Counted from the stretch's first letter, positions 1-9,499 are shown. The stretch: 64,000 nucleotides of DNA from QHXM01 sp032160165 (GCA_032160165.1 JAVHWA010000031.1:68232-132231), one strand, 5' to 3'. Program-made: numbers and translations. Notes: generated from the sequence alone by a model not told the origin.

Positions 1-2280
1 CTGTCCGCCCCCGCCAAGAAACGTGGAGTAAAGTAGGGCGGTGCCGCCCGCGTTCAGTTTTGCGACGAATGCATCCGTGCTACCGCCAGATGTCTTTTGG
101 AAGCCGTCGTTGGTAGTAATAAGATTAGCCTCAGCAGCTCCGGTAACGTAGACTTCGCCCGAGGCATTCACCACCAGTCCTCTGATGCTACTCCCCACCA
201 TGTATGTCGAATAGATCAGCGCCGAACCCGTTGGGTTGAGCTTCGTCACGACTGGGCCACCACCAAGCGCTCCGTTGGCAACGCTACCAATTGTCATAAA
301 GGCGCCGGGCGTGGTTGGATAGTCGTGGAAATCTGTAAAGCCACCTACATACGCATTTCCCGCAGCATCGATAGCGATGTCGGCAAGTTCCTCAGTTCGG
401 TTTCCTCCAAGAAATGTCGAGTAGATCAGTGCGTTACCCGCAGGATTAATCTTGGTCACGAACCCATTGAGAAATCCTTCGGCTGCGCCTCCGGGCGCGA
501 CCGTCTGAAAAGCTCCCGGCGTAACCGAGAAACTGGAAGTAAGGGATTGCCCAGCGACGTACGCGTTGCCGGAGGAATCCACTGCAATGCTGCTTCCTAC
601 ACCGCTGCCAAGCAAGACGGAATAAGAGAGGGCCGTTCCGGTCGAATTGAGTTTGACTACGAAGGCGTCGGTGATGTTCGAGCTCCGAGAGCCGTACGTA
701 ACAGGAAAGTCGGGCGACTGGGTCTTTCCAGTGACGTACGCATCCCCGGCATTATCTATCCCGATTGCAAAAGCCTGGTCGCTACCGCGGCCGCCGAGTC
801 TCGTTGAATAGATCAGCGCGTTGCCGGTTGGGTTGAGTTTTGCCACGAATGCATCTTCTGTCGAAGTAGCGCCGTTCCAATCAAAGGTGGTTCGATAAGC
901 TCCTGGTGTGACGGGGAAGTCAACGGTTGATGTTGTTGTTCCAGTAAGGAAGACGTTACCGGCGCTGTCTACCACGATACCGCGAGCTTCCTCGTTACCA
1001 TGCGTCGGCCCTACGAAGTTTTGGTCAGGGTCCTGGACGGCGCTCGTGCCGCCAAGATATGTGGAGTAGATCGCCGCATTTCCCACTGAATTCAACTTTG
1101 TGACAAAGGCATCTGTTCTTGCTTGTCCGAAGGACCTGGTTTGAAACGCTCCTGAGGTGACAGGGAAATTCGTCGAGTAGGTGGTTCCCGTTATATAGGC
1201 GTTACCTGCGGCGTCAGCCGTGATGTCATATGCGCTGTCGTTTAATGTGCCTCCAAGGTATGTCGAGTAGCTCAGCACCGGGTCGATGACCAGCGTTCGG
1301 TTTGGGTCGTAATCGTCAATATGGATGCCGATCTCACTTCTGTTTCGTATTAAATAATGCCCTGCAACGTCTTCGCGCTTGCCATCTTTATCCAATTGGT
1401 AGATCACAGGCCGACTCATCTGAACGTTGCCGCCTTTTGTTCTCAACGACAACTCGCCGGCGTCATTAATTTTGACGTGTTGGGCACCTTCAAATCTGAG
1501 ACTAATCACTGCAGGGTCTGCACCGGGTGCAACAACGAAATCGTACTCAAGCTGCCGCTGATTTCCGTAATAGATGAGGTCAATGCCCTGATAGACTTCC
1601 GCATACCGGACCTTGGCATAAGTGGTGATATCGGTATGCCACTTATCACGCGACTTACCGGCGAAGTAATTAACCTTCCCCGGCAACTCCTCAATACCCT
1701 TAACTTCGGGAGACGGATTGGCGCCCTTGAGTGTCATCCGCAGCACAGACGTCTGTTGACGTCCGGGTTCGCCCGGCTTCATTCGCCGATTCGAGCGAGC
1801 ATCGTCATGAGGGTTGCCTATATAAGCCTTACTTAAATTAAGTACCGCTTCGGTAGGTGCGAGGAACAACTCGTACCCCTGGCCGCGCGAATAAAACTTC
1901 ACCTGAGAATCAACCTGACCTTCATTGCCGATAAAGCTCAAAGGAAGTTTGAGGTAAGCGTCTACGATGCGAGCTTGGTCCGAGCTGTTCGGAAAGGTTC
2001 GTTGGTTCAGAGCGGCTGAGGCGAGCTTAACGAAACTGCGCCCACGTGCCAGCCTCTTATCTAAATAGAGATCGAGGCAGGATACAAGACTCAGCAGAAC
2101 GACTAAGAAAAACGGCGCTGCGCTGACTATTGATCGGTGATCTGCGCGAGGCAATCTAGTCGACGCCCGACTCATCGAGGCAATAGGCAGGCTAGCGATG
2201 CGTGTCTGCTTTCCCGGTTGCCCAGGCAAACCTATGGTCACCGGCAAGGTCGGATCCGGCTTTCCAGATGTGTGAGGCAT
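1..2280 (-). CDS. SBBP-repeat beta-propeller surface protein (3' end missing)
   Basis: Probable secreted or surface protein; role unknown. The frame is open from an ATG at 2280 to the window edge, so 760 codons are visible and the C-terminus is missing. GGAG lies 6 nt upstream of the start. Residues ~51-68 are hydrophobic (signal or anchor). An N-terminal domain typical of SBBP proteins follows (it includes FIGNEGQVDSQVKFY), then six repeats of 60-75 residues with the pattern YSTYLGG, GNAYVTG, FPVTPGAFQT, DAFVAKLN. Such repeats are known to form propeller-like domains in large extracellular proteins of Acidobacteriota and other phyla. The N-terminal stretch before the hydrophobic segment is long (about 50 residues), so a later start is possible. 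Family call is firm, function is not known. Confidence 0.85.
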   Translation of the reverse strand, partial: MPHTSGKPDPTLPVTIGLPGQPGKQTRIASLPIASMSRASTRLPRADHRSIVSAAPFFLVVLLSLVSCLDLYLDKRLARGRSFVKLASAALNQRTFPNSSDQARIVDAYLKLPLSFIGNEGQVDSQVKFYSRGQGYELFLAPTEAVLNLSKAYIGNPHDDARSNRRMKPGEPGRQQTSVLRMTLKGANPSPEVKGIEELPGKVNYFAGKSRDKWHTDITTYAKVRYAEVYQGIDLIYYGNQRQLEYDFVVAPGADPAVISLRFEGAQHVKINDAGELSLRTKGGNVQMSRPVIYQLDKDGKREDVAGHYLIRNRSEIGIHIDDYDPNRTLVIDPVLSYSTYLGGTLNDSAYDITADAAGNAYITGTTYSTNFPVTSGAFQTRSFGQARTDAFVTKLNSVGNAAIYSTYLGGTSAVQDPDQNFVGPTHGNEEARGIVVDSAGNVFLTGTTTSTVDFPVTPGAYRTTFDWNGATSTEDAFVAKLNPTGNALIYSTRLGGRGSDQAFAIGIDNAGDAYVTGKTQSPDFPVTYGSRSSNITDAFVVKLNSTGTALSYSVLLGSGVGSSIAVDSSGNAYVAGQSLTSSFSVTPGAFQTVAPGGAAEGFLNGFVTKINPAGNALIYSTFLGGNRTEELADIAIDAAGNAYVGGFTDFHDYPTTPGAFMTIGSVANGALGGGPVVTKLNPTGSALIYSTYMVGSSIRGLVVNASGEVYVTGAAEANLITTNDGFQKTSGGSTDAFVAKLNAGGTALLYSTFLGGGGQ

Positions 2281-3111
2281 TACTTTCTCCAAAACCCTAA
2301 AACGTGAGGATACACGTGTCCGTCAGTCAAGACAATGATTTCCGAAAGAGAACGGAAGAGGCATCAGTTTACAAGTCAATCGGAAGCGGCAGGCACCGAT
2401 ACGCGACACTGCCGAACCTGTTTAGCGCATACCGTTGGCGCGTGAGGAGAAGTTCACCAAACTCAATTTCAGTTGGAGATTTCTCAGGGTTTTTATCCTC
2501 GGCCGGGACAGCTGGAGGAGCTGTGCTTCGTGGGTAACCGTATCAGATTAGGATTGGTGAAGATGGTTGCCCCGGATATCAGCTAGGGACGGCGGCCCGT
2601 CGCCTCGGCCCACACGCGGCGGTATCAATTTTCGGGCCGATGAGCGCGTTTGATGAAGCACAAGTCTCGAGAGCTTATTCCGAAGTCACATCTTATCGTG
2701 ATATGCCAACAGGGGAGGCCAGCGGTCAACGACGCCAGCCACTTCCAAGCCTCTGGACAGCTAGAGAGTCGTTCAAGGAAGCTATTCGGCTTGAAAGCTT
2801 GAGCAGGTTGAAGACGCTTTTCCCAAATGGGGTTCCCCAAGAGGCGACCGGCAAAATCAAGATCACTGTCTGGGTAAAGCCACCTGATTGGGGTGTGTTA
2901 ATCGAGTGGTAGCGATCGACTAGAAAGCAGAAAAGGGTTACGGGAAACATTTTCCTATCCATGACCTTCTACTGCTCTCCTTCAGCCGTAACGCACCAAC
3001 CGCTAAGGCGGGCATCCTCACTCTGTGTGTGCCCGCATTCAGGCTGAAAGCGGCGCGCCGGTAATGGCAATTTAAGTTTCCAGGCTTGAGTAGCTTATCA
3101 TTGCCGCCGGT
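2281..3111. other. Gene-poor stretch with a nested inverted repeat
   Basis: No gene is convincing here. Short open frames exist on both strands (for example 2640-2912 plus and 2726-2962 minus) but overlap each other and show no domain, signal peptide or ribosome site. At 2981-3048 there is a nested inverted repeat: TTCAGCC pairs with GGCTGAA on the outside and GCGGGCA with TGCCCGC inside. It resembles a REP-type hairpin. The upstream region of the SBBP gene also lies here. Confidence 0.5.
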
Positions 3112-3874
3112 ATGTCTGGTGAGCTTACAGTCGAAAAGCCGTACTTGCTTCAAGACCTTTTTCGTACGGGCGAGGACTATTCCAAATGTCTGGGATCGCT
3201 GGCAAAAGTTGCGCGGCATCTCAGCGAAACCGTTACCGTCACGGGAGGGATTGCCGCCGACTGGCACCTGCTGAAGAGCGCTAAACTTGCGCAGGGGAAT
3301 CCCCTCAACGACATCGACCTGGTCATAGAAGACTTATCCTCGCTACCGCCCTCTCTGAGTAATGATTTTCTGATTTCCCATTTCCACCCAGCCCGCGAGC
3401 GCGGGAAAATTCTGATCCAACTAGTTGATGAGGAATACGGTACTCGGATAGATATATTTACTCCGAAGGTTGAGTCCCTGCTTGAACGTCTGACGCATGC
3501 CTTTATGGGAGAGGCATCGGTAAGATTTGTAGTCGGCGGAAGACCTGTTGCCAATGCTGTTATCATTGATATCTCCAGTGGTCGAGGGCACGGCTGTCGA
3601 ACGGAAATACGCTGAACGCTTCAACTCGCTCTCAGCGGCGGCAGATCTGGGAATGGTGAAGGCTCTCTGGCATAAGTATAGACAGGGAAGCCAACCTTCG
3701 GATTTCGATGAGGCGGTAGAGGCAGTAAGGCGGCGCATCACTGCGGATCCCGGTTTGCTCCAGGCAGCGAGTTATGATCAAGATATACATTCCACATGTT
3801 CATGGTGCAATCAATCGAAGTTGTTTCCCCTCGCATCTCGGCCCAGGATTTACGAGATCCTGGGATACGTGTGA
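3112..3874 (+). pseudogene. Nucleotidyltransferase-like protein with C-terminal zinc-ribbon-like end, frameshifted
   Basis: A single gene of about 254 codons appears split by a +1 frameshift near 3530-3545. Frame 1 (3112-3615) holds the N-terminal ~145 residues, with VTGGIAADWHLL and a DIDLVIED acidic pair that look like a nucleotidyltransferase-fold (AbiEii/MNT-like) active site, followed by RIDIFTP. Reading then fits better in frame 2 (EDLLPMLLSL onward) to the stop at 3874, which ends in CSWCNQ...FPLASRPRIYEILGYV, a CxxC motif plus a conserved-looking tail. Removing one G from GGCGGAAGA restores the frame. It may be a decayed gene, an assembly error or, less likely, programmed frameshifting. 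Substrate and role are unknown; no partner antitoxin-like gene is adjacent. Confidence 0.6.
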
Positions 3875-3999
3875 ATTCACAAAAGAGCTTGCTATGGAAT
3901 CCTATGCGCGTAGGGCCTGTAAGAGTGATTACCAGGCTGCTCATAAACACCTTGCAGTCTCTTAACAGTTAACAGTGTATCGATAGTCAAGGAGATACT

Positions 4000-4383
4000 A
4001 TGCAAAGTGACGAACAAGCGATTCGAGAGTTGGTTGATCGGTGGCTCTCTGCCAGCAAAGAAGGCGACCTCGACACGGTCCTGGGCCTGATGGCGGACGA
4101 TGTCGTTTTCATGGTTCCCGGAAGAGATCCGTTCGGGAAACAGGAATTCGCCGTCATGAACAAGGAAATGAAGGGTCTGAAGATTGACGGAAAGCCCGAC
4201 ATCCAGGAGATAAAGGTATTGGGCGACTGGGCCTGGATGCGCAATCATCTTACCGTCACCTTCACACCGCCCGACGGCAGCGTTATGGTCCATTCAGGTT
4301 ATGTCCTCTCCATACTGAATAAACAGCCGGCCGGCAACTGGGTGATCGCACGCGATGCAAATCTGTTGATGCCGAAGGAATGA
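4000..4383 (+). CDS. SgcJ/EcaC-type NTF2-like protein (DUF4440)
   Basis: Small cytosolic protein of 127 residues with the NTF2-like/SnoaL fold. The opening DEQAIRELVDRWLSASKEGD and the central LMADDVVFMVPG are typical of the SgcJ/EcaC/YybH group, and IARDANLLMP is the usual C-terminal strand. A strong AAGGAGA site lies just upstream of the ATG. Family members are mostly uncharacterised, with proposed steroid-isomerase-like or ligand-binding roles. It stands alone between the frameshifted gene and prs, so context gives no clue to the substrate. Confidence 0.85.
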   Translation: MQSDEQAIRELVDRWLSASKEGDLDTVLGLMADDVVFMVPGRDPFGKQEFAVMNKEMKGLKIDGKPDIQEIKVLGDWAWMRNHLTVTFTPPDGSVMVHSGYVLSILNKQPAGNWVIARDANLLMPKE

Positions 4384-4539
4384 TTACGCTGCATTCGCAA
4401 GCAGGATTTCGAAGATGCGTCGGTGCATTGTGCTTCTCAAGTCTTCAGTTTCTGCGGAATTCTTTAGGGATAACAATCGCTTGCCAAACTTGCTTCCCTT
4501 CTGCCAAAGTCCCCGCCGCGACGTGACACGGAGAATCAG

Positions 4540-5487
4540 ATGAGATCGATCGTTGTCTTTAGCGGTAACGCGCACCAGGAACTGTCAAACGAGATATGCC
4601 GGCGGCTGAAGCTCGAGCTTAGCCCGACTGTCATCGACCGTTTCAGCAATGATTGCGTCGGTGTTTCACTTCGCGCTAACTGCCGTGATGCGGACGTATT
4701 CATTATTCAACCGCTGGTCCCGCCGGTGCAGGAGCATCTGATGGAACTGCTGTTGATGCTCGATGCGGCCCGAGGGGCCTCGGCCGCCAGAATAACCGCG
4801 GTGATTCCTCATTACGCTTACGCTCGCTCGGACAAGAAGGACGCGCCGCGGATCTCTATCGCAGCGCGACTGGTCGCCGACCTGATCGCAACCGCCGGAG
4901 CGAACCGGGTCTTAACGTTGACCTTGCATTCACCTCAGGTGCATGGATACTTCAGCGTGCCTGTCGATCATATGAATGCGCTCAAGGTGCTGGCCGCGCA
5001 CTTTCGTCGTCGCAACCTGAAGAACACCGTGGTCGTTTCTCCTGACCTGGGCAACGCAAAGTCGGCCACGCACTTTGCCCGTCTCCTGAAGCTGCCGGTA
5101 GCAGCGGCGAACAAACAGCGACTAGCCGATGACAAGGTAGTGATAGACGCAATCGTGGGCGACGTCGATGCAAAAAACGTAATCGTGATCGACGACGAGA
5201 TTGCAAACGGCGGAACCATCATCGAAGTGCTTCGAAAGCTTCGCCAGCAGCGAGTCAAAGGCATAACGGTTGTTTGCACCCATGGTCTTTTCACGGGAAA
5301 GGCGATCGAGCGGCTTCGCAGTCAGCCCGACATACAGGAGATTGTGACAACCAACACGGTCCCGATTCCCGCGGAGAAGCGCCTGCCGAACATGCGTGTC
5401 TTATCCGTCGCGCCATTGCTTGCCGAAACCATTCACCGCATTCACGAGGGTGAATCGGTAAGTGCGCTTTTCGATGGGAAGCTTTAG
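4540..5487 (+). CDS. prs: Ribose-phosphate pyrophosphokinase (PRPP synthetase), divergent
   Basis: Makes PRPP from ribose 5-phosphate and ATP for nucleotide, His and Trp synthesis. Length (315 residues) fits the family. Visible signatures are PHYAYARSDKK, the LHSPQVHGYF segment with its conserved His, PVDHM, VVSPDLGNAKSA, a catalytic-loop-like NKQRLADDK with Lys and Arg, and the PRPP loop VIDDEIANGGT. Several of these depart from the bacterial consensus (the usual DDMIDTAGT loop and GGVxRA motif are changed), so this is a divergent member that may be a second copy or an altered enzyme. GGAG precedes the start by 7 nt. A PilZ gene follows 21 bp downstream. Confidence 0.82.
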   Translation: MRSIVVFSGNAHQELSNEICRRLKLELSPTVIDRFSNDCVGVSLRANCRDADVFIIQPLVPPVQEHLMELLLMLDAARGASAARITAVIPHYAYARSDKKDAPRISIAARLVADLIATAGANRVLTLTLHSPQVHGYFSVPVDHMNALKVLAAHFRRRNLKNTVVVSPDLGNAKSATHFARLLKLPVAAANKQRLADDKVVIDAIVGDVDAKNVIVIDDEIANGGTIIEVLRKLRQQRVKGITVVCTHGLFTGKAIERLRSQPDIQEIVTTNTVPIPAEKRLPNMRVLSVAPLLAETIHRIHEGESVSALFDGKL

Positions 5488-5508
5488 GAGACTGAGCGAG
5501 GTCTAACG

Positions 5509-5895
5509 ATGGATGATCGCAGAACCGCGGCCCGAGCGAAGGTAAATCTGAAGGTCACATGGGAAGGACTGTTGACCATTCTCACGGGAGAGATCGTTGA
5601 CCTCAGCATGTCCGGCTGTTTCGTCCTATCGGACGACAAAGTCGCGATGGGCGAATTGATCAGACTGGAAATCCTGCAGCCAGGTGGTGGCGACTTATAT
5701 CTTTGGGCGGAAGTCGTGTATCAAATGGCCGAGATCGGGTTCGGGGTCCGTTTCACTGGCGGCGAGGATGCCGAGATGCAACGACTGGAATGGCTGGTGA
5801 AAGCGGAACTCTTCAAGGCCGAGAAAGAGTCGCAGATGCCTCCTGACGAGGGCTCAAGCGAAGAGTCGGACGAGAGAGCGACGGAGAAGCCGTAG
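5509..5895 (+). CDS. PilZ domain protein
   Basis: Single-domain PilZ protein of 128 residues, a likely cyclic-di-GMP receptor. The two halves of the ligand motif are visible: an Arg-rich RRTAARAK near the N-terminus and DLSMSGCFV about 30 residues later. WAEVVYQ and GFGVRFTG form the usual later strands. The last ~25 residues are acidic and Ser/Glu-rich and probably disordered. It lies 21 bp after prs and may share its transcript. Output partner is unknown. Confidence 0.88.
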   Translation: MDDRRTAARAKVNLKVTWEGLLTILTGEIVDLSMSGCFVLSDDKVAMGELIRLEILQPGGGDLYLWAEVVYQMAEIGFGVRFTGGEDAEMQRLEWLVKAELFKAEKESQMPPDEGSSEESDERATEKP

Positions 5896-6056
5896 AGGGC
5901 GCTCATCCACAATGAAACAGCACCGCTCCACTGACGATCGGGACATTCCCGGCGACCGAGATTTACGGGGCGACCAGAGTAGCCGTGTTAAAATAGCCTT
6001 CCGTATTTTTCATCAACGCACTTAAGCAGTACCACACCAACTCCAAGGAGAATGTT

Positions 6057-6455
6057 ATGAATTTCAAACTTCGCGTACTCTTCGCCTGTCTGATTTGTTT
6101 GATCGTCGCGAGCGCCGCTGTCGCGCAGAAGCGCCGCAATCACCCCGCGGTCAGCATCTCAGGCGTCTACGGGGGAGATTTTACCGTGGGCAAAGGCTCT
6201 GGTGACCTGGAAGGAGAGCGAATCGTAATCTTTAACGCCGGCAACGCGTATCATGCCATCGTCCAACTCGCTGAAGGCGGGGCCGAAGATCCGCAACCTC
6301 AGTACGCCGATGTGACTGTGAAGGGAATGAGCGTAGCGATCTCCGTGGGGGAACGAAAGTTTTCGGGAACGATAAGCGCCGCGGGTCTGCGTCTTAGGGA
6401 ATCGGGTGGTCCGGCCGAGTTACTCAGGCGCAAACCCTGCTCTTCATTTCTCTGA
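6057..6455 (+). CDS. Small secreted protein of unknown function
   Basis: A 132-residue protein with a clear signal peptide (residues 1-23, ending AAVAQ). The mature part is rich in Gly and beta-prone segments (SISGVYGGDFTVG, ERIVIFNAGNAYHAIVQL) and ends KPCSSFL with a single Cys. AAGGAGAATGTT gives a good ribosome site. A stem-loop at 6539-6569 lies downstream. I do not recognise a domain. Confidence 0.7.
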   Translation: MNFKLRVLFACLICLIVASAAVAQKRRNHPAVSISGVYGGDFTVGKGSGDLEGERIVIFNAGNAYHAIVQLAEGGAEDPQPQYADVTVKGMSVAISVGERKFSGTISAAGLRLRESGGPAELLRRKPCSSFL

Positions 6456-6538
6456 TATGATTCGGCGCTGACGAGTCTGTGGACATATCAGCAAACGTGC
6501 GCCTGGCGCGGCCAATCGAATATCCACGAACCCATATG

Positions 6539-6569
6539 AAGCATCGCGAAAACAATCTCGTGATGCTTC
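6539..6569 (+). terminator. Stem-loop downstream of 6057 gene
   Basis: AAGCATCGCGA pairs with TCGTGATGCTT across a 9-nt loop (one G-T wobble). The following bases are only weakly T-rich (CGTATAACTCTTT), so termination efficiency is uncertain. Confidence 0.45.
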
Positions 6570-6712
6570 GTATAACTCTTTAGTGCAATTTGTTAGTTCG
6601 ATCATTCGACGATGAAGCCCCGAACTAATACGTGGGGGCAACACCTCGTGGGCTTCAACGATTTCCTTCCCCATATGGTACTCGAGACCTGTGCGGCCTC
6701 TCGGAGTTTTCT

Positions 6713-7573
6713 ATGCGTTATATCCTTTCGTCACTGTTGCTGGTGTTGATGGCAAGTGGAACGTCGCGCGCGCAGGACACTCCGAGCTCGGCTGATGAGT
6801 TCAATGCGCGTGGCCTGGCCCGTCATGTCAAGGGAGACCTCGAAGGAGCAATAGCCGATCTCACCCGGGCGATAGAGCTCAACCCGCAGTTAACCGATGC
6901 GTATCTAAATCGGGGCAACGCTTACGCGAGAAAAGGCGATCCCGAAAAAGCCGTCTCTGACTATGACAAGGCAATTGAGATCGATCCTAAAAACGCTAAA
7001 GCGTTCTACAACCGTGGACGGGCGCGCGACTATAAAGGACAGACCGAAGCCGCGCTGGCAGATTACAACCGGGCCATAGAGATCAACTCACAGTACGCTG
7101 CGGCATATAACAATCGAGCGCTCGCAAGGAAGAGCAAGGATGATCTGGAAGGGGCGCTGTCGGACCTGACAAAGGTACTGGAACTCGATCCACAGGCTGC
7201 GCGGGCGTATTACAACCGGGGACTCGTGCGAGACGAGAAAGGCGATTTGGAGGGCGCGATCGCCGACTATAACAAGGCCATCGAGCTTAATCCGAAAGAC
7301 GCAGAGGCTTTCAACAATCGAGGCCTTTCCCGGGACGATAAGGGCGAGCATGCGGGCGCGGTCGATGACTTTAGCAAGGCTATAGAGCTCAATCCCCAGT
7401 TGGCCGATGCATACGGCAACCGAGGGCTGGCCCTCTTAAGTCTGGGGAAGACCGCCGACGCTGAGCGGGACTTTGAGAAGTGTTTCAAACTCGACAGTTC
7501 ATTGAAGCCTTACTACGAAGAAGAAGCGAACAAGATTAAGCAGGCCCGCGCAGCCGAGCCGAAGAAGCAGTGA
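6713..7573 (+). CDS. Secreted protein of seven tandem TPR repeats
   Basis: A 286-residue protein: signal peptide (1-19, cleavage after SRA), then seven near-identical 34-residue tetratricopeptide repeats covering almost the whole mature chain. Each carries the pattern AxxxRGxxxxxKGDxxGAxxDxxKAIELNP. The ATG at 6713 was chosen because it begins a good signal peptide; an earlier in-frame start (6632) would add 27 residues of non-signal sequence. TPR arrays bind other proteins, so this is probably a periplasmic scaffold. The partner is unknown. The next gene lies convergently on the minus strand. Confidence 0.88.
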   Translation: MRYILSSLLLVLMASGTSRAQDTPSSADEFNARGLARHVKGDLEGAIADLTRAIELNPQLTDAYLNRGNAYARKGDPEKAVSDYDKAIEIDPKNAKAFYNRGRARDYKGQTEAALADYNRAIEINSQYAAAYNNRALARKSKDDLEGALSDLTKVLELDPQAARAYYNRGLVRDEKGDLEGAIADYNKAIELNPKDAEAFNNRGLSRDDKGEHAGAVDDFSKAIELNPQLADAYGNRGLALLSLGKTADAERDFEKCFKLDSSLKPYYEEEANKIKQARAAEPKKQ

Positions 7574-7612
7574 CTTCCCGGAATGCGGTAATCACGCCCA
7601 ACACTGCGAAGT

Positions 7613-9097
7613 TCAACCCTCCAGCGCCTCAGTAAGCTTTCGGAAATGATAGCCCATGGCGGCAAGCATGACCGCGTGCGAAAAATACTTGCGGTGAGAA
7701 ACAGTCGCGCGTTTCATATAGCGCCAAAACTCGATGCGCTCTCGGTCATGTATTCCAAGGGTAAGGACCACGCGGAAAAAGGAAATCACGTTGCTTAGAA
7801 TCCCGCCGCGCTGGGGGTCCGCTCCTTCATGCGTGAGACGTGAGAGGCAATCCAGCGCTCGTCGATAATACTCCGCCGGACTATAAATCGTTCTCAGTAT
7901 CCTTCGATAGCCTTCGAGAAGCCGCGTCGGATCCATCCGCGGGATAAAATTCAGAGCTCCGTCCGTATTATTTCCCGTGCTCTCGTCCAACAGCCTTCCC
8001 TCGCGCTCAAGGCGCCGCCAAAGTTGTGTGTCAGGCAGCGCCGTAAGCAGCCCAACCATCGCCAACGGAATGGCGCTGGCGCGGATGAAGCTGATTTGGA
8101 GTTCGAAGATGTCTTCGGGATCATTGTCGAATCCGACGATGAATCCAGCCATCACTTCCATACCATAGGACTGGATGTTCTTCACCGACTCCAGGAGGTC
8201 ACGTTTGGTGTTCTGACCCTTCTGCGCCTCTTTGAGGCTCTCTTCGACCGGGGTCTCGATTCCAAGGAATACGCGGCGAAAGTGCGCGCGCCGCATCATG
8301 TCGAGCAGCACGTCGTCCTCTGCCAGATTCACACTCGCTTCGGTTACGAACAGAAATGGATGGCCGTGCCGTTCCGACCAATCGATCAGGTCAGGCAGGA
8401 ACTGCTTGACGTTGCGCTTGTTGCCAATGAAATTGTCATCAACTATGAACACCTGTCCCCGCCAGCCCAGTTCGTCGAGTGCATCCAATTCGGCCAACAT
8501 TTGCTGGTTGCTTTTTGTGCGCGGCACGCGGCCATAGATTTCTATGATGTCGCAGAATTCGCAATTGAACGGACAGCCGCGAGAATATTGGACCGACATA
8601 GCGCTGTATTGTCCGAGGTCCGCTATTTGAAATTGTGGAATCGGCGTTAGGCTGAGCGCCGGTCGCTCGGCGGCCTTGTAGATTCGCTGTGCTTCCCCTC
8701 GTTCGAGGTCGCGAAGGAAAAGCGGCAACGTCGTTTCGGCTTCTCCGATAAAGACATGGTCGGCTTCGGGCACTTGTTCATGACCGGTAGAGACGTAAGG
8801 ACCACCGACTACGATCCGCTTTCCGCGTGCCGCGCACAAACTGAGGACTTTTTGTAGCGAATCCCTTTGGACGATCATCGCGCTGGCGAAGACCATATCC
8901 GCCCATTCGATGTCGGCTTCAGTGAGCGGACCAACGTTCATATCTACCAGACGCCGCTCCCACTCCTGCGGAAGCATTGCCGCGACAGTGAGGAGGCCGA
9001 GAGGAGGAAAGGCAGAGCGCTTGCCTTCAAACGACAGTGCATGCTTGAAACTCCAGTAGGTCTCTGGGAACTCGGGATAAACGAGCAGTACCTTCAT
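7613..9097 (-). CDS. B12-binding radical SAM protein, DUF4070 / HpnP-like
   Basis: Cobalamin-dependent radical SAM enzyme of 494 residues. Residues ~1-140 form a B12-binding Rossmann domain with PPLGLLTVAAMLP and VVGGPYVSTG. The radical SAM cluster motif is CPFNCEFC (Cys175, Cys179, Cys182). The C-terminal ~150 residues match the DUF4070 region. This architecture is that of HpnP, the hopanoid C-2 methylase, but most members of the wider family have no assigned substrate. No squalene-hopene cyclase or other hpn gene is in the window, so hopanoid methylation is only one option. Start is the ATG at 9097. Confidence 0.85.
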   Translation of the reverse strand: MKVLLVYPEFPETYWSFKHALSFEGKRSAFPPLGLLTVAAMLPQEWERRLVDMNVGPLTEADIEWADMVFASAMIVQRDSLQKVLSLCAARGKRIVVGGPYVSTGHEQVPEADHVFIGEAETTLPLFLRDLERGEAQRIYKAAERPALSLTPIPQFQIADLGQYSAMSVQYSRGCPFNCEFCDIIEIYGRVPRTKSNQQMLAELDALDELGWRGQVFIVDDNFIGNKRNVKQFLPDLIDWSERHGHPFLFVTEASVNLAEDDVLLDMMRRAHFRRVFLGIETPVEESLKEAQKGQNTKRDLLESVKNIQSYGMEVMAGFIVGFDNDPEDIFELQISFIRASAIPLAMVGLLTALPDTQLWRRLEREGRLLDESTGNNTDGALNFIPRMDPTRLLEGYRRILRTIYSPAEYYRRALDCLSRLTHEGADPQRGGILSNVISFFRVVLTLGIHDRERIEFWRYMKRATVSHRKYFSHAVMLAAMGYHFRKLTEALEG

Positions 9098-9312
9098 AGT
9101 CCGACATCCTCGCCACTAGCGCGTCGGTCGCTCAGTCTATATGCGGGAATAGGCTCAGCTAAAGGGGGGTTCTTGAACTGTACGTGGCTCAATCCTAGTC
9201 GTCAAGCACGATGCATTGATTGACGCGACAAGCGTGACGACGAACTTGATCAACCTCTGAACAAGTTCCTGCAATTAGAAGTCTCTGTAACCCGCGAAGC
9301 AGGTGTCAGCAT

Positions 9313-9499
9313 AAAGCCTGGTGTGGAGCGGAGCGAAACCCCAGGATGAAATTGCCATTAAGAGGCGAGCGCGCGGAGCGCGCGACAGCCCAAATAGTTT
9401 TGAACGTCGCCGACTTGCATCGGCTGTCGCCCACTTCGTGGGCTTTGGGTTTACGACGCTCGCGGTCCTGGGGTTTCGCTACGCTACACCCCAGGCTTT
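9313..9499. repeat. Palindromic intergenic element (CCTGGGGT type)
   Basis: Two 33-bp inverted arms, 9313-9345 and 9467-9499, match with few mismatches. Each contains AGCCTGG ... AGCGAAACCCCAGG or its complement. Smaller palindromes lie inside and beside them: CGCGCGGAGCGCGCG, GCCCACTTCGTGGGC and, at ~9508, GCCAGCTTCGCTGGC. The whole 9.1-9.7 kb gap is otherwise empty of genes. The structure fits a REP/BIME-like element moved by a REP-associated transposase encoded elsewhere. Confidence 0.75.

Noticed and set aside
97..1836. Several plus-strand open frames (for example 97-807 and 1357-1836)
   Set aside because: They lie antisense to the SBBP-repeat gene, whose minus-strand frame is open over the whole region and has recognisable repeats.
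2640..2962. Overlapping short frames on both strands (2640-2912 plus, 2726-2962 minus)
   Set aside because: They overlap each other, have no ribosome site or known motif, and neither strand is clearly better. Left as unassigned sequence.
8024..8650. 208-codon plus-strand frame
   Set aside because: It is antisense to the radical SAM gene, which has complete cluster and B12 motifs.
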